The notes beneath the pieces are model-generated. The model did no database searches, was not told the DNA's origin, and saw only the letters and a list, made by a program, of their open reading frames with translations. The position numbers and the translations under genes were made by a program. 64,000 nt of DNA, taken from contig CAUTWO010000001.1 in the NCBI GenBank assembly GCA_963542545.1, forward strand, positions 62,001 to 126,000. The letters are read 5' to 3'. This stretch comes from CALISC01 sp963542545. GTDB taxonomy: Bacteria > Bacillota_I > Bacilli_A > Acholeplasmatales > Acholeplasmataceae. Of this stretch, positions 38,411 to 46,784 are shown one piece after another. The stretch's first letter is position 1. Every line of letters starts with the position of its first letter.

Positions 38411-41400
38411 CTACATATTTTCTTTAGCCAGTACAATTCCACGAACTATATTTGAATTTGAATATTGAGTCGTAAGTTCTGGAGTTATATACAATGGTTT
38501 TAAAAAACCAACGTTTTGATTTTTTTTACCAATTACAGAAGACCAATAACTTTGCATCTCACTTTGTTCATAAACTGGAAGATAACTTAAGTCATTTTGA
38601 GCATATCCGTGTGGCAGAGCAGTGAAATCAATACCACGCCAAAACTTAGAAATTCCTGTATATTGTTGAAAAATTGCCTTAGCGTAATCCGTAGGTTCTT
38701 TTTTAAGTAATGGCTTTAGATTAGGATCGCGAAGAGCATTGTCTAAACATAGCGGATTGTCGGAAAAAGATACAGTAGGTGTTCTTAAATTTTTTATCTT
38801 AGAAATATATTCAATATTTCTAAGTTGTCCTGTATATATTGAGGCCGAAAATTGAGCATCTTTATCTTTCTCATAAAGCGAAAAAGGGATAGCGTCAATA
38901 ATTTTTTTAGTAAAGAATCCAGTGTTTCCAGGAATTTGAACAAACTCAATTGGTTCGTATTTATAGTATTTACCTGCAATAACTTCGTATTGTTCCTCGT
39001 TTTTGTCAAAAACAACTTTACGAGTGTAAGAAGTTCTGAGTACTTCTCCGTTAAATTCAACTTTTAGCTCTAACGAAGGATAATCGGCTTGCTGCCAAAT
39101 ACTAGATTGCGAAAGTGCAACTTCAGTTTGCGGATAATAATTGGCTTTACGATCGTTGAAAACCTTGATTTCAACTGTTAAATTACTTATAACTTCGTGT
39201 GTTTCAACTTCTTGTTTTGTCTTTTCAACGCCGTCTAACTTAAATTTTAAAAAGTCGTTTTGATTAAAATAATTCGGATTTATTTCGCCAATTTGCTCAC
39301 CATATCTGCGAGTTCTTTCATTGATTTGAGCAGTTGAGTTTATAACATTAAAAACTACTTTGAATTTTTTTCTAAAAACAGTAATTTTAACTATGTTTAA
39401 ATGTTCGTGTATAGAAACAACTAAACTCATTTTGTCAGCTTCCCATCTTTCATAAATATTTGTATCTGGAATTGTGTAGGCAACTGTGTGGGTAGAACCA
39501 ACTCGCGCATAGTCTATTTCTACACCTTGTGTAAAGCTACCATTTGCGTTTTCCATTAAGATGTAGTATCTAATTTTTGCTTTTCTATAATCGGTTTTTG
39601 CATAAATATTTAAACTATCCAAATTTGGTTCTGCAATAAACTTGTTTTGAACAGGTCCGTTCGGAGTTAAAGCCCAACCTATGAAATGATGCGTGTCTTC
39701 CATGCTATATCCTGGTGTTTCAATTTCTCTGGTTTTCTTAACTATTTTTTGTTCATATTCCAAGGTTTTTACACCTTCTGCTTTAATGAAATTAACCTTA
39801 ATGGTTTTTAAGCGGTAATGCTGATACACCACAGTTGAGTTGTCACCTGTTTGTAAGTCTGCTCTTAGTTTTGGTTCCCAATAAGGGTCAATTTCATATA
39901 AGTTAGTGTCAAGAGTAGCAAGTGGAGTGTAAGTCGCTCCATCTTCTACTTTTTGGTTGTACTTAGTTTCAACTACTGTATCATATTCGCCGTTTAGGGA
40001 ATTATCTTCACCTCGTTTTTCTAAAAAGTGGTACACTTCGTAATTAACTCTTTCAATAACTTCCTCAAAGTAAGCTACTAAAGTGATGTCTTTTTGAATT
40101 CTTTGAGTGTTAAAGTTAAACTCAGATATTTTTGCGTAATTGCCGTTCATCTTGGCTTTATCTTGCCATTGAACAAAGTTATAAGTACGGCCATGTCTTT
40201 TTAAAACAGGAGTTTCTGGAGTTTGGATTCTAGAGCAATATTTAGCGCGAATTGCTATAGGCTCTTTTATAACTTCAACATCTGTAAAGTGGTTGCCGTT
40301 GAAGTTTGCTTCAAAGTTAACAGTAAACTCTTTGCGTTTATAGTGTAGTGTAAAGACTTCAGTGTTATCGCCTGTGATTTTCTTAGTTTCAAAAGGACCT
40401 GGTGTTTCAAATCCTTCATCGTAGAATGGCAATCTATAATCTCTATTAACAGTTATGGTGGTACCAATGAAAGTCTGTCGTGTTGTTGTTTTAACTTCTT
40501 CGGCAATATCGTCAACTCCTTCAATGACGTGTCTGATAGTATAGTTTACCGGAGTTTGAATAGTCTTAAAAAACGCAGTTATAGTAGTGTCTTTTGAAAT
40601 TCTTTCGCTACCAAAATTAAATGCACCAACATTAAAGTAATTGCCATTCATTTTAGTCTTGTCTTGCCAATGTATGAATGAAAAGCTTAAACCTAGGGCT
40701 TGTATCATTGGATCTTGATTAGGCTTGTTTACTTTACCTTGATATTTAATCGTTTGAGTGTTGGGTTTATTTATCTCGGTAGCATTTTTAAAGTAGTTAC
40801 CATTAAAGTTGACTTCAAAGTTAACATTATAAGTTTTTCGTTTATATTCAAGTGTGAATACAGTTGTTCCGTCTGCGTTGATTTTCTTAGTTTGAGTTTG
40901 GTCGGCAACCGTAAAGTGTTCGTCAAACTCAGTTAAACGTTGTGCCCTAGATACGGTTACAGATGAATCGGCTAGCGCTTGGTGAACTTTTGCATCAGTT
41001 CTTTGCGCGATGTCGTCAACCCCTTCAAAGACGTGGTTGATTGTATAGTTAACTGGTTTTGCATTTTCAGTAAAGTACGCAACTAAAGTAGTGTTGCCAG
41101 TAATTCTGGCGTTGGCAAAATCGTACTCTTGGATTTGTGAGTAGTTGCCGTTCATTGCCGCTTTGTTTTGCCAATGCACAAATGTATAGTTGTAGCCAGT
41201 CTTGGTTAGTTTAGGGTCAACTGCTGGTTTTTGGACCTTGCCTTGGTATTTAACTTGAGCAGATTGAGGTTGATTTTCAATTTTCACTCCGCTAAAGTGG
41301 TTACCGTTGTAGTTAACTTCGTAAGTTACGGTGTAGAATTTACGTTTATATTCAAGTGTGAACACTGTTGTGCCATCTGGTTTGATAGTTTGAGTTTGGC

Positions 41401-44400
41401 TTTGCTCAGCCACAGTAAAGTGTTCTTCGTATTCAGGTAGTCTTTGAGCACGAGATACAGTATGGCTTGAATCAGCAATTGCTGTATAGGTTCTAGTTAT
41501 TGTCTGTTCTGCAATTCCATCATCTGTTCCTTCAATTACGTGGTTGATTGTATAGTTAACAGCATTCGCAGTTTCTGCAAAGTAGGCAACTAAAGTAATG
41601 TCTTTTTCAACCCTGTAGTCATTAAAGTTAAAGCCAGCGGTTGGTTTATACTGACCGTTCATGGCAGCCTTTTCTTGCCATTGTACGAAAGTATATGAAT
41701 ATCCAACTCTTGTAAGTGTTGGATTTACCGCAGGTTTAGTAATCTTGCCTTGATATTTAATAGATTGAGTTTGAGGTTCATTTCCAAACATTGCGTCTGT
41801 AAATTGTGTACCGTTGAAGTTAACCTCGTAAGTCACAGTGTAAGATTTGCGAATGTAGTTTAGCGTAAAGACAGTTGAACCATCTCCTTTGATTTTGTGA
41901 GTTTGGCTTTGCTCTTCAACTGTAAAGTGTTCATCAAACTCAGTAAGTCTTTGGTCGCGAGAAACCACAACTTCTGTATCGGTTAACGCTTGGTGAGTTC
42001 TTGAATCTATTCTTTCGGCAATATCGTCAACTCCTTCAAAAACGTGCTTGATTGTGTAGTTAACTTTTTCTACAGTTTCAACAAAGTAAGCAAGTAAATA
42101 AGTATTGCCGCTTACACGGTCGTTTTCAAAGTCAAAACCTTTAATTTTTTGATAGGTTCCGTTCATTTTTAACTCATCTTGCCATTGAATGAAACGGTAA
42201 CTGTAGCCTTCTTTAACTATTGCTGGAGTATACGCTGGTTTTTTAACTTTTGCTTGGTATTTTGCTTTATATGGCTCAGGTTCATTTGTAGCAAGGCGAG
42301 CACCTGGGAATTGTGAATATAAAAACCAGCCTACGTGAACTCCATAAAATACATTGTATGTCTTGCGGGCGTATTTCAAAGTAAAGACAGTTGTGCCGTC
42401 TGCGTTGATGGTCTTAGTTTGATTTAAGCCATCAATAGTAAAGTGCTCGTCAAACTCAGGTAGTCTGTCTTCACTCGTTACTGTAAAAGTAGAACCTGCT
42501 TTTGCAGTTCTGCTGACAACCCTAGTTTCTTCTTGAATATCGTCAACACCTTCAATTACGTGTTTAATTTGATAAGTGGTTGTAGTTTTCTTTTCGGTAA
42601 AGTAAGCAACTAATTCAACATTGTCAGTAACTGGTTGACTAAAATCATAAGCCTGCGTTTTAATATACTGTCCATTCATTGATGATTTAAGTTGCCATTG
42701 CACAAAAGTATACGCGTAGTCTGGTTTAGTAATAGAAGGATTTGCAGGTCGTGTTGCTTTTTCTTCGTATTTTACGGTTTGCGAGAAACTTGGAGTAATG
42801 TCTCCAGTAAAACGGTTCTGGAAGTTAGTTTCGTAGTTTACATTAAAACGGCGGCGACGATATTTTAAAGTAAACTTAGTAGTAAACTCACTACTTACTT
42901 GTTTTGTTTCACTTTGTGTAGTTTCTAGTTCAAAACCATGATCGTAGCCAGTCAGCTTATCTTGTGGTGAGACTGTTACTAAACTGTCAACTAGCGCTTG
43001 TTTAGTAGTGGTTTCAACTCGGTCAGCCTCGCCTTCTTTTCCTTCAAAGACGTGTTTAATTTCGTAGTTAACTTGGTCTTTGGCAACTTTAGTGTGTTCA
43101 ACGTATATAGTTTTGTCACTAAAAATACGTTCAGTTAAGTAATTGAAAGTTGTGCCGTCTTCGTTTGTAAAACGACTAAAATCATATAAATAAGGAGTTA
43201 GATGGGTTGTGTATTGTTGCGGATTTAAGTCAAGCAGTTCACCTTTCTTAACAAGTCTTACTTCTTTAGTGCCAAGCAATCTGTTGACGATAGTTGCCAC
43301 AACTGTAGTATCTGGAAGTGGACTATTTGGATCTTTTTCAAAAACAGGGTATAGTGTAGTGTTTTCAGTCAAGACATCGTTTAGACCAAATTGTCCTTTA
43401 ATTTCGCCGTCTTTAAAGTAAGCCCAGTGTTTAAAACGATATCCAGTTTTAGAAATTTCGGGTAGCGTTCCTTTAAATGTTTGGTTTTTTGGGTTAGTTT
43501 GAACAGACAACACAGAAGTTGTGTCAGAAAGGAAAGTAACCTTGATTAAACTTGGGTCAAGAGGTTTTGGGTTGTTTGGATTATTTGGATCTGGAATGTC
43601 GTTGGAAGCCGTGAAGTTAAATAGACCGAAAACATTGATCTCAGTAATTCCAGCCTCAAAAGTGTCGTTAATATTAAATTTCTTATTTAAATCTGCGTTT
43701 AAATACCAGTCTCTAAAGGTAAATTTACCCAAAAGATGATTTTTTTCAGCGAGTTTTTGTGAAAGTACTGAGTTAATTTCTGCTTTGTCTTTATCTTGAA
43801 TTTTGTTGTCTTTTAAGGTAAGTGTTTTTTCGTATACTACTTTACCGTCAATACTGTCAATCACTCTAAACTTAACTTCTCTGTCTGGAGTTGGCAGTTT
43901 AAGTTCACGCATGTGCGCTTTTAGCGTTAAGTCACTAGTAATTGGTGTGTTAAAGTCAAAACGTTTACCTGTGTCTTTACCAGAAACCGGGTCCACTATT
44001 GTCCAGTAGTCAAGTTCCGTGAACTGACCGTTTTCATATCCTGTAACCATTGAAGGTAGTGAGTAGTTTGAGTCTAACCTATCGCCGTGCATTGTGTAAA
44101 CTGGCACAAGTTGATTAGCGTAAGCAGGAGTAATGAAAGTTATCTTGTGGTCGTGCGGAACTACAGATGTTCTTCTTGATTTTAAGTATAGAGACATGTT
44201 TTTGTTCGCTATGTTGTTACCAGGTGTAAAGTCATATTTTTGAGTTAATGCCTCGTCTGTATACCAGCCTAAGAACTCATATCCTGGTTTGTTTGGCTTG
44301 AAGTTTTCAACAGGGGCTCCTTTTTTAATAGTTGCAAAGTAAACTCTTTCAGGACCGTCAAAATAAGAAATTGCTACGTATCCTAGTTTGTTAATGTCTT

Positions 44401-45358
44401 CACCCGCTTGATTTGAAATTTCGTATTTATATCTAGCGGTTAACTTAAACTCTGCCTTCACCCAACTTGGAATAGTTATCTCTTCACCAATTCCAACGTT
44501 AACACGGTTGCCAGTCTCATCGTAATAAAACCAACCTAAAAACTCAGTAACATAGAAAGGCGCTTGATTGAACTTAAGTTTTAAGCCTTTGTCTTTTGGG
44601 TTTAGGGTTTTAAGAGTTTTTTGGGAGCGCGCAATTCGCTCTAAAATAAAAGTTTTTTGGACATTATTTTCAAAAATACCAGGTAGTACAAAATCATAGT
44701 TAACGATAATTTCGTTGATTGTGTTGACTAAGAAAGCATGGCCTTTGGCCTCGTTTTTAGAAAATACTAAACTTTTTGAAACTGGGTTTTTTTCTTTTTG
44801 GCCGTCTTTGTCAAAACGGAAAAAACTTTCAAATTTATAAAGTTCTTCTTTGATGTGTCTAAACTCATGATCCATTTTATGGTAAGGAAGCACTATAGGT
44901 TTTCTAGTTTGACCTAAATGGTTTTTCTCAAAAAACACGCGTAAGTAATTTGAGTAGTCAATGATAACGTCGTATTTAGTTTTTATGCCAAATAGGTTTT
45001 TAACGGTTATCTCAAAAATGATTTCATCGTGTTTAAGGTTGGTGAAATCTATTGCCAGTGCTTTACCTTTCTTTGGTTGAACAGAGATAACAGAACCTAG
45101 ACGGTTGGTGGTAAACCAATTCATCTTGATAGGGATTTGTGTGTGGTTGACAATGTCTACGCTTTCTGGCACGACAAATCTAATTTTACCTTTTTCGTAT
45201 AACACTGCTTCGTTTTTAGGAAAACCACTTTCCTTAGAAAGATAAACAGTCGGACGAATTAAAAGTAAAATTAAAAATATAGCTAGTGCAGCAATGATTA
45301 GCATGCTGACAGAAGTTTTGAGTAATATGGATTTTTTTCGGTTAGTTGTGTTGTTCAT
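38411..45358 (-). CDS. Giant repeat surface protein 3 (2315 residues)
   Basis: Third paralogue. The open frame extends eight codons up to a TTG, but AAAGGA spaced before the ATG at 45358 supports M-N-N-T-T as the start. Signal-anchor at about 14-36, then the shared head with G-W-F-Y and G-W-Y-T-D segments. Residues about 500-760 differ from the others, with a proline/asparagine-rich linker (P-D-P-N-N-P-N-N-P) and extra InlB-like G-Y-R-F-K-H-W segments. Six MucBP/InlB units of about 168 residues follow in one uninterrupted array without the long module; a divergent V-N-Y-E-V-Y-H-F-L-E-K-R-G domain, also present in giants 1 and 2, comes next. The C-terminus from about 2075 is the DUF6273-like cap (Y-Y-P-Q-T-E-V ... 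G-K-Y-Y-K-Y-E-P-I). No LPXTG. First gene of the three in transcription order. Confidence 0.85.
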   Translation of the reverse strand: MNNTTNRKKSILLKTSVSMLIIAALAIFLILLLIRPTVYLSKESGFPKNEAVLYEKGKIRFVVPESVDIVNHTQIPIKMNWFTTNRLGSVISVQPKKGKALAIDFTNLKHDEIIFEITVKNLFGIKTKYDVIIDYSNYLRVFFEKNHLGQTRKPIVLPYHKMDHEFRHIKEELYKFESFFRFDKDGQKEKNPVSKSLVFSKNEAKGHAFLVNTINEIIVNYDFVLPGIFENNVQKTFILERIARSQKTLKTLNPKDKGLKLKFNQAPFYVTEFLGWFYYDETGNRVNVGIGEEITIPSWVKAEFKLTARYKYEISNQAGEDINKLGYVAISYFDGPERVYFATIKKGAPVENFKPNKPGYEFLGWYTDEALTQKYDFTPGNNIANKNMSLYLKSRRTSVVPHDHKITFITPAYANQLVPVYTMHGDRLDSNYSLPSMVTGYENGQFTELDYWTIVDPVSGKDTGKRFDFNTPITSDLTLKAHMRELKLPTPDREVKFRVIDSIDGKVVYEKTLTLKDNKIQDKDKAEINSVLSQKLAEKNHLLGKFTFRDWYLNADLNKKFNINDTFEAGITEINVFGLFNFTASNDIPDPNNPNNPKPLDPSLIKVTFLSDTTSVLSVQTNPKNQTFKGTLPEISKTGYRFKHWAYFKDGEIKGQFGLNDVLTENTTLYPVFEKDPNSPLPDTTVVATIVNRLLGTKEVRLVKKGELLDLNPQQYTTHLTPYLYDFSRFTNEDGTTFNYLTERIFSDKTIYVEHTKVAKDQVNYEIKHVFEGKEGEADRVETTTKQALVDSLVTVSPQDKLTGYDHGFELETTQSETKQVSSEFTTKFTLKYRRRRFNVNYETNFQNRFTGDITPSFSQTVKYEEKATRPANPSITKPDYAYTFVQWQLKSSMNGQYIKTQAYDFSQPVTDNVELVAYFTEKKTTTTYQIKHVIEGVDDIQEETRVVSRTAKAGSTFTVTSEDRLPEFDEHFTIDGLNQTKTINADGTTVFTLKYARKTYNVFYGVHVGWFLYSQFPGARLATNEPEPYKAKYQAKVKKPAYTPAIVKEGYSYRFIQWQDELKMNGTYQKIKGFDFENDRVSGNTYLLAYFVETVEKVNYTIKHVFEGVDDIAERIDSRTHQALTDTEVVVSRDQRLTEFDEHFTVEEQSQTHKIKGDGSTVFTLNYIRKSYTVTYEVNFNGTQFTDAMFGNEPQTQSIKYQGKITKPAVNPTLTRVGYSYTFVQWQEKAAMNGQYKPTAGFNFNDYRVEKDITLVAYFAETANAVNYTINHVIEGTDDGIAEQTITRTYTAIADSSHTVSRAQRLPEYEEHFTVAEQSQTQTIKPDGTTVFTLEYKRKFYTVTYEVNYNGNHFSGVKIENQPQSAQVKYQGKVQKPAVDPKLTKTGYNYTFVHWQNKAAMNGNYSQIQEYDFANARITGNTTLVAYFTENAKPVNYTINHVFEGVDDIAQRTDAKVHQALADSSVTVSRAQRLTEFDEHFTVADQTQTKKINADGTTVFTLEYKRKTYNVNFEVNFNGNYFKNATEINKPNTQTIKYQGKVNKPNQDPMIQALGLSFSFIHWQDKTKMNGNYFNVGAFNFGSERISKDTTITAFFKTIQTPVNYTIRHVIEGVDDIAEEVKTTTRQTFIGTTITVNRDYRLPFYDEGFETPGPFETKKITGDNTEVFTLHYKRKEFTVNFEANFNGNHFTDVEVIKEPIAIRAKYCSRIQTPETPVLKRHGRTYNFVQWQDKAKMNGNYAKISEFNFNTQRIQKDITLVAYFEEVIERVNYEVYHFLEKRGEDNSLNGEYDTVVETKYNQKVEDGATYTPLATLDTNLYEIDPYWEPKLRADLQTGDNSTVVYQHYRLKTIKVNFIKAEGVKTLEYEQKIVKKTREIETPGYSMEDTHHFIGWALTPNGPVQNKFIAEPNLDSLNIYAKTDYRKAKIRYYILMENANGSFTQGVEIDYARVGSTHTVAYTIPDTNIYERWEADKMSLVVSIHEHLNIVKITVFRKKFKVVFNVINSTAQINERTRRYGEQIGEINPNYFNQNDFLKFKLDGVEKTKQEVETHEVISNLTVEIKVFNDRKANYYPQTEVALSQSSIWQQADYPSLELKVEFNGEVLRTSYTRKVVFDKNEEQYEVIAGKYYKYEPIEFVQIPGNTGFFTKKIIDAIPFSLYEKDKDAQFSASIYTGQLRNIEYISKIKNLRTPTVSFSDNPLCLDNALRDPNLKPLLKKEPTDYAKAIFQQYTGISKFWRGIDFTALPHGYAQNDLSYLPVYEQSEMQSYWSSVIGKKNQNVGFLKPLYITPELTTQYSNSNIVRGIVLAKENM
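40043..43066 (-). repeat. Tandem array of six MucBP/InlB units in giant gene 3
   Basis: Anchor tyrosine codons (V-N-Y-x-I-x-H or T-Y-Q-I-K-H) lie at 43066, 42574, 42058, 41554, 41047, 40543 and 40042, a spacing of 492-516 bases. Many units share V-x-E-G-V-D-D-I-A-E and T-I-x-x-D-G-T-T-V-F-T-L. Confidence 0.85.
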
Positions 45359-45421
45359 AAATATCCTTTCAAATAAAGGCAAAGTAGCCTTTTTTTAAGT
45401 CTTGAAAAAATTACTGAATAA

Positions 45422-45427
45422 ATTATA
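45422..45427 (-). promoter_or_regulatory. Candidate -10 box for giant gene 3
   Basis: Minus-strand TATAAT 64 bases upstream of the ATG. The -35 position is AT-rich and not matched to consensus. The T14 tract sits 37-50 bases further upstream. Confidence 0.35.
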
Positions 45428-45463
45428 TATTGGATTTATTTTTTAAATTGGGCATTTAAATCC

Positions 45464-45477
45464 AAAAAAAAAAAAAA
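45464..45477. repeat. Homopolymer tract of 14 A upstream of giant gene 3
   Basis: A14 on the plus strand, T14 on the coding strand, about 105 bases before the giant gene 3 ATG. On the minus strand it directly follows a small AGCC/GGCT hairpin, so it could also act as an attenuator of incoming transcription. Confidence 0.9.
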
Positions 45478-45705
45478 CAGCCTTACAAGGGCTTTTAGTT
45501 GTGTATGAATGTTAATTTAGACAATAGTTTTTTGTATTTTAATAAGTATAAAAATGCTAAATGATATATAATAATAGACAAAATTTTAATAAAATTAAAA
45601 AAACATAAAAATAAAAATTTTTACGTTTTAATGCCTTTGTTAGGCTAAAAACTTATATTTTATTTTATTTTTTAAGATTTTATATTCGCTTACTTAAGGC
45701 AAAAT

Positions 45706-45741
45706 AAAAAGGCTAAAATACACACACTTTTAGCCCTTTTT
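45706..45741 (-). terminator. Terminator of the miaA-aroK-aroQ operon
   Basis: Stem GGCTAAAA/TTTTAGCC (45711-45718 with 45728-45735), flanked by A and T runs. The minus-strand side ends in TTTTTATTTT. It lies about 95 bases after the aroQ stop. Confidence 0.75.
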
Positions 45742-45834
45742 AAACAAATTATTTTAAAAACTCAGAAAATAAAAAAATTAAATCCATGGTTACTTTGTGA
45801 AAAAACTAGACGATTTAAAGACATTAAAACTCAG

Positions 45835-46260
45835 TTATTTTTCCAAAATATAGTCTAAAGCATCAAAGTAAGACTGTTGTTTTTTACCTTGAAACTGAGC
45901 AAGTGCCAGGTCTTTAAATAAGTCGGTTTTCCGAAAGTCTTCACGCAAACTAATGTCAGATAAATGAACCACGATAAGTTTTGCTTTAATGATTTCAGCG
46001 GCGTCTCTGATAGCAATAGAGTAGTGAGTAAAGGCTGCAGGATTAAAAACCACGTAGTCAAAACGAGTAGCTGCAAGGTGCAGCATATCGATGATTTTGC
46101 TTTCTGCATTTGATTGAAAGAAGTGTAGTTTTAAATGTTTTTTGTATCTAGTTTTAATTTCTTTAATTAACTTGCTTAAAGTAAAGTCACCGTAATGAAT
46201 TGATTCTCTTAGACCAAGCATATCTAGGTTTGGTCCGTTTAGTACTAATACTTTTTTCAT
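45835..46260 (-). CDS. aroQ: 3-dehydroquinate dehydratase, type II
   Basis: Shikimate pathway enzyme removing water from 3-dehydroquinate; type II enzymes are dodecamers. At 141 residues it is typical. LNGPNLDMLGLRE (7-19) contains the loop arginine R18, followed by catalytic Y23 in H-Y-G. N73-P-A-A-F-T-H79 carries the substrate-binding Asn and catalytic His, and V-V-H-L-S-D-I gives the second histidine region. The usual Q-S-N-H-E-G is Q-S-N-A-E-S here, a notable change. The ribosome binding site AAAGGAG is inside the last codons of aroK, and the genes are two bases apart. Confidence 0.94.
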   Translation of the reverse strand: MKKVLVLNGPNLDMLGLRESIHYGDFTLSKLIKEIKTRYKKHLKLHFFQSNAESKIIDMLHLAATRFDYVVFNPAAFTHYSIAIRDAAEIIKAKLIVVHLSDISLREDFRKTDLFKDLALAQFQGKKQQSYFDALDYILEK

Positions 46261-46262
46261 CT

Positions 46263-46784
46263 TTAAACTCCTTTAATAACAGCATGTTCGCTGTTTAGAA
46301 TTTTTTCCAAAATTTTTTTAGGTACTAAGTTATTTGTGTCAATAATTTTGCATTTTATTTTTTTACCCACTAGTGTTCTTTTTAAAAAAAATGATTTGCT
46401 TGAGTTAAGTAAAGGGCGTGTGTTTCTGCTTGTTTTTTTGCTTTGTCGAATTAAAAACTCGCGGTAACTTAACTTAAGATAAATAAATAAATAATCATTA
46501 ACTGGGAGTTTTAAAAGAAAATCGCGGTTTACTTTATTTGAAATAAAGCCCCCACCTAAAAAAATATAGTCTGGGTTTTGTGCAACTAAATCACTTAAAA
46601 CTTTTAATTCAAGTGCTCTAAAATTACCCTCACCATTAGTTAAAATAAAATCGTGACAACTTGTTTTAACTTGCTTTTCAATTTCTAAGTCAAGGTCAAA
46701 AACCCTAAATTTGTTTAATTTGGCAATTAAATTATAAAGTGTGGTTTTGCCAACTAAAGTTGGACCGAATATAATTTTGGTCAT
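46263..46784 (-). CDS. aroK: Shikimate kinase
   Basis: Phosphorylates shikimate with ATP. The 173 residues fit the family. P-loop G-P-T-L-V-G-K-T-T (7-15), the D-L-D-x-E-I-E shikimate/Mg motif (30-36), N-F-R-x-L-E (54-59), L-G-G-G-F, and the lid segment T-R-P-L-L are all visible, though the overall sequence is divergent. The start overlaps the miaA stop (ATGA). With aroQ next door it forms a two-step piece of the chorismate pathway; the other pathway genes are not in the window. The divergence leaves a small chance of another small-molecule kinase. Confidence 0.85.
   Translation of the reverse strand: MTKIIFGPTLVGKTTLYNLIAKLNKFRVFDLDLEIEKQVKTSCHDFILTNGEGNFRALELKVLSDLVAQNPDYIFLGGGFISNKVNRDFLLKLPVNDYLFIYLKLSYREFLIRQSKKTSRNTRPLLNSSKSFFLKRTLVGKKIKCKIIDTNNLVPKKILEKILNSEHAVIKGV

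Larger units (their letters stand above)
45383..45834. other. Intergenic region upstream of giant gene 3
   Basis: About 450 very AT-rich bases. It contains the aroQ operon terminator (45706-45741), a run of 14 A (45464-45477) and a possible -10 box (45422-45427). The stretch 45500-45700 is nearly all A and T and holds nothing I can name. Confidence 0.6.

Noticed and set aside
15166..43739. Many plus-strand open frames of 60-113 codons inside the giant genes
   Set aside because: They are antisense to long coding frames, recur at equivalent places in each repeat, and lack conserved protein features; repeats of the sense strand create them.
13096..45358. CRISPR array or tandem DNA satellite as explanation for the repeats
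   Set aside because: Repeats are about 500 bases and 3.24 kb, protein-coding in frame and diverged; there are no short identical repeats with unique spacers.
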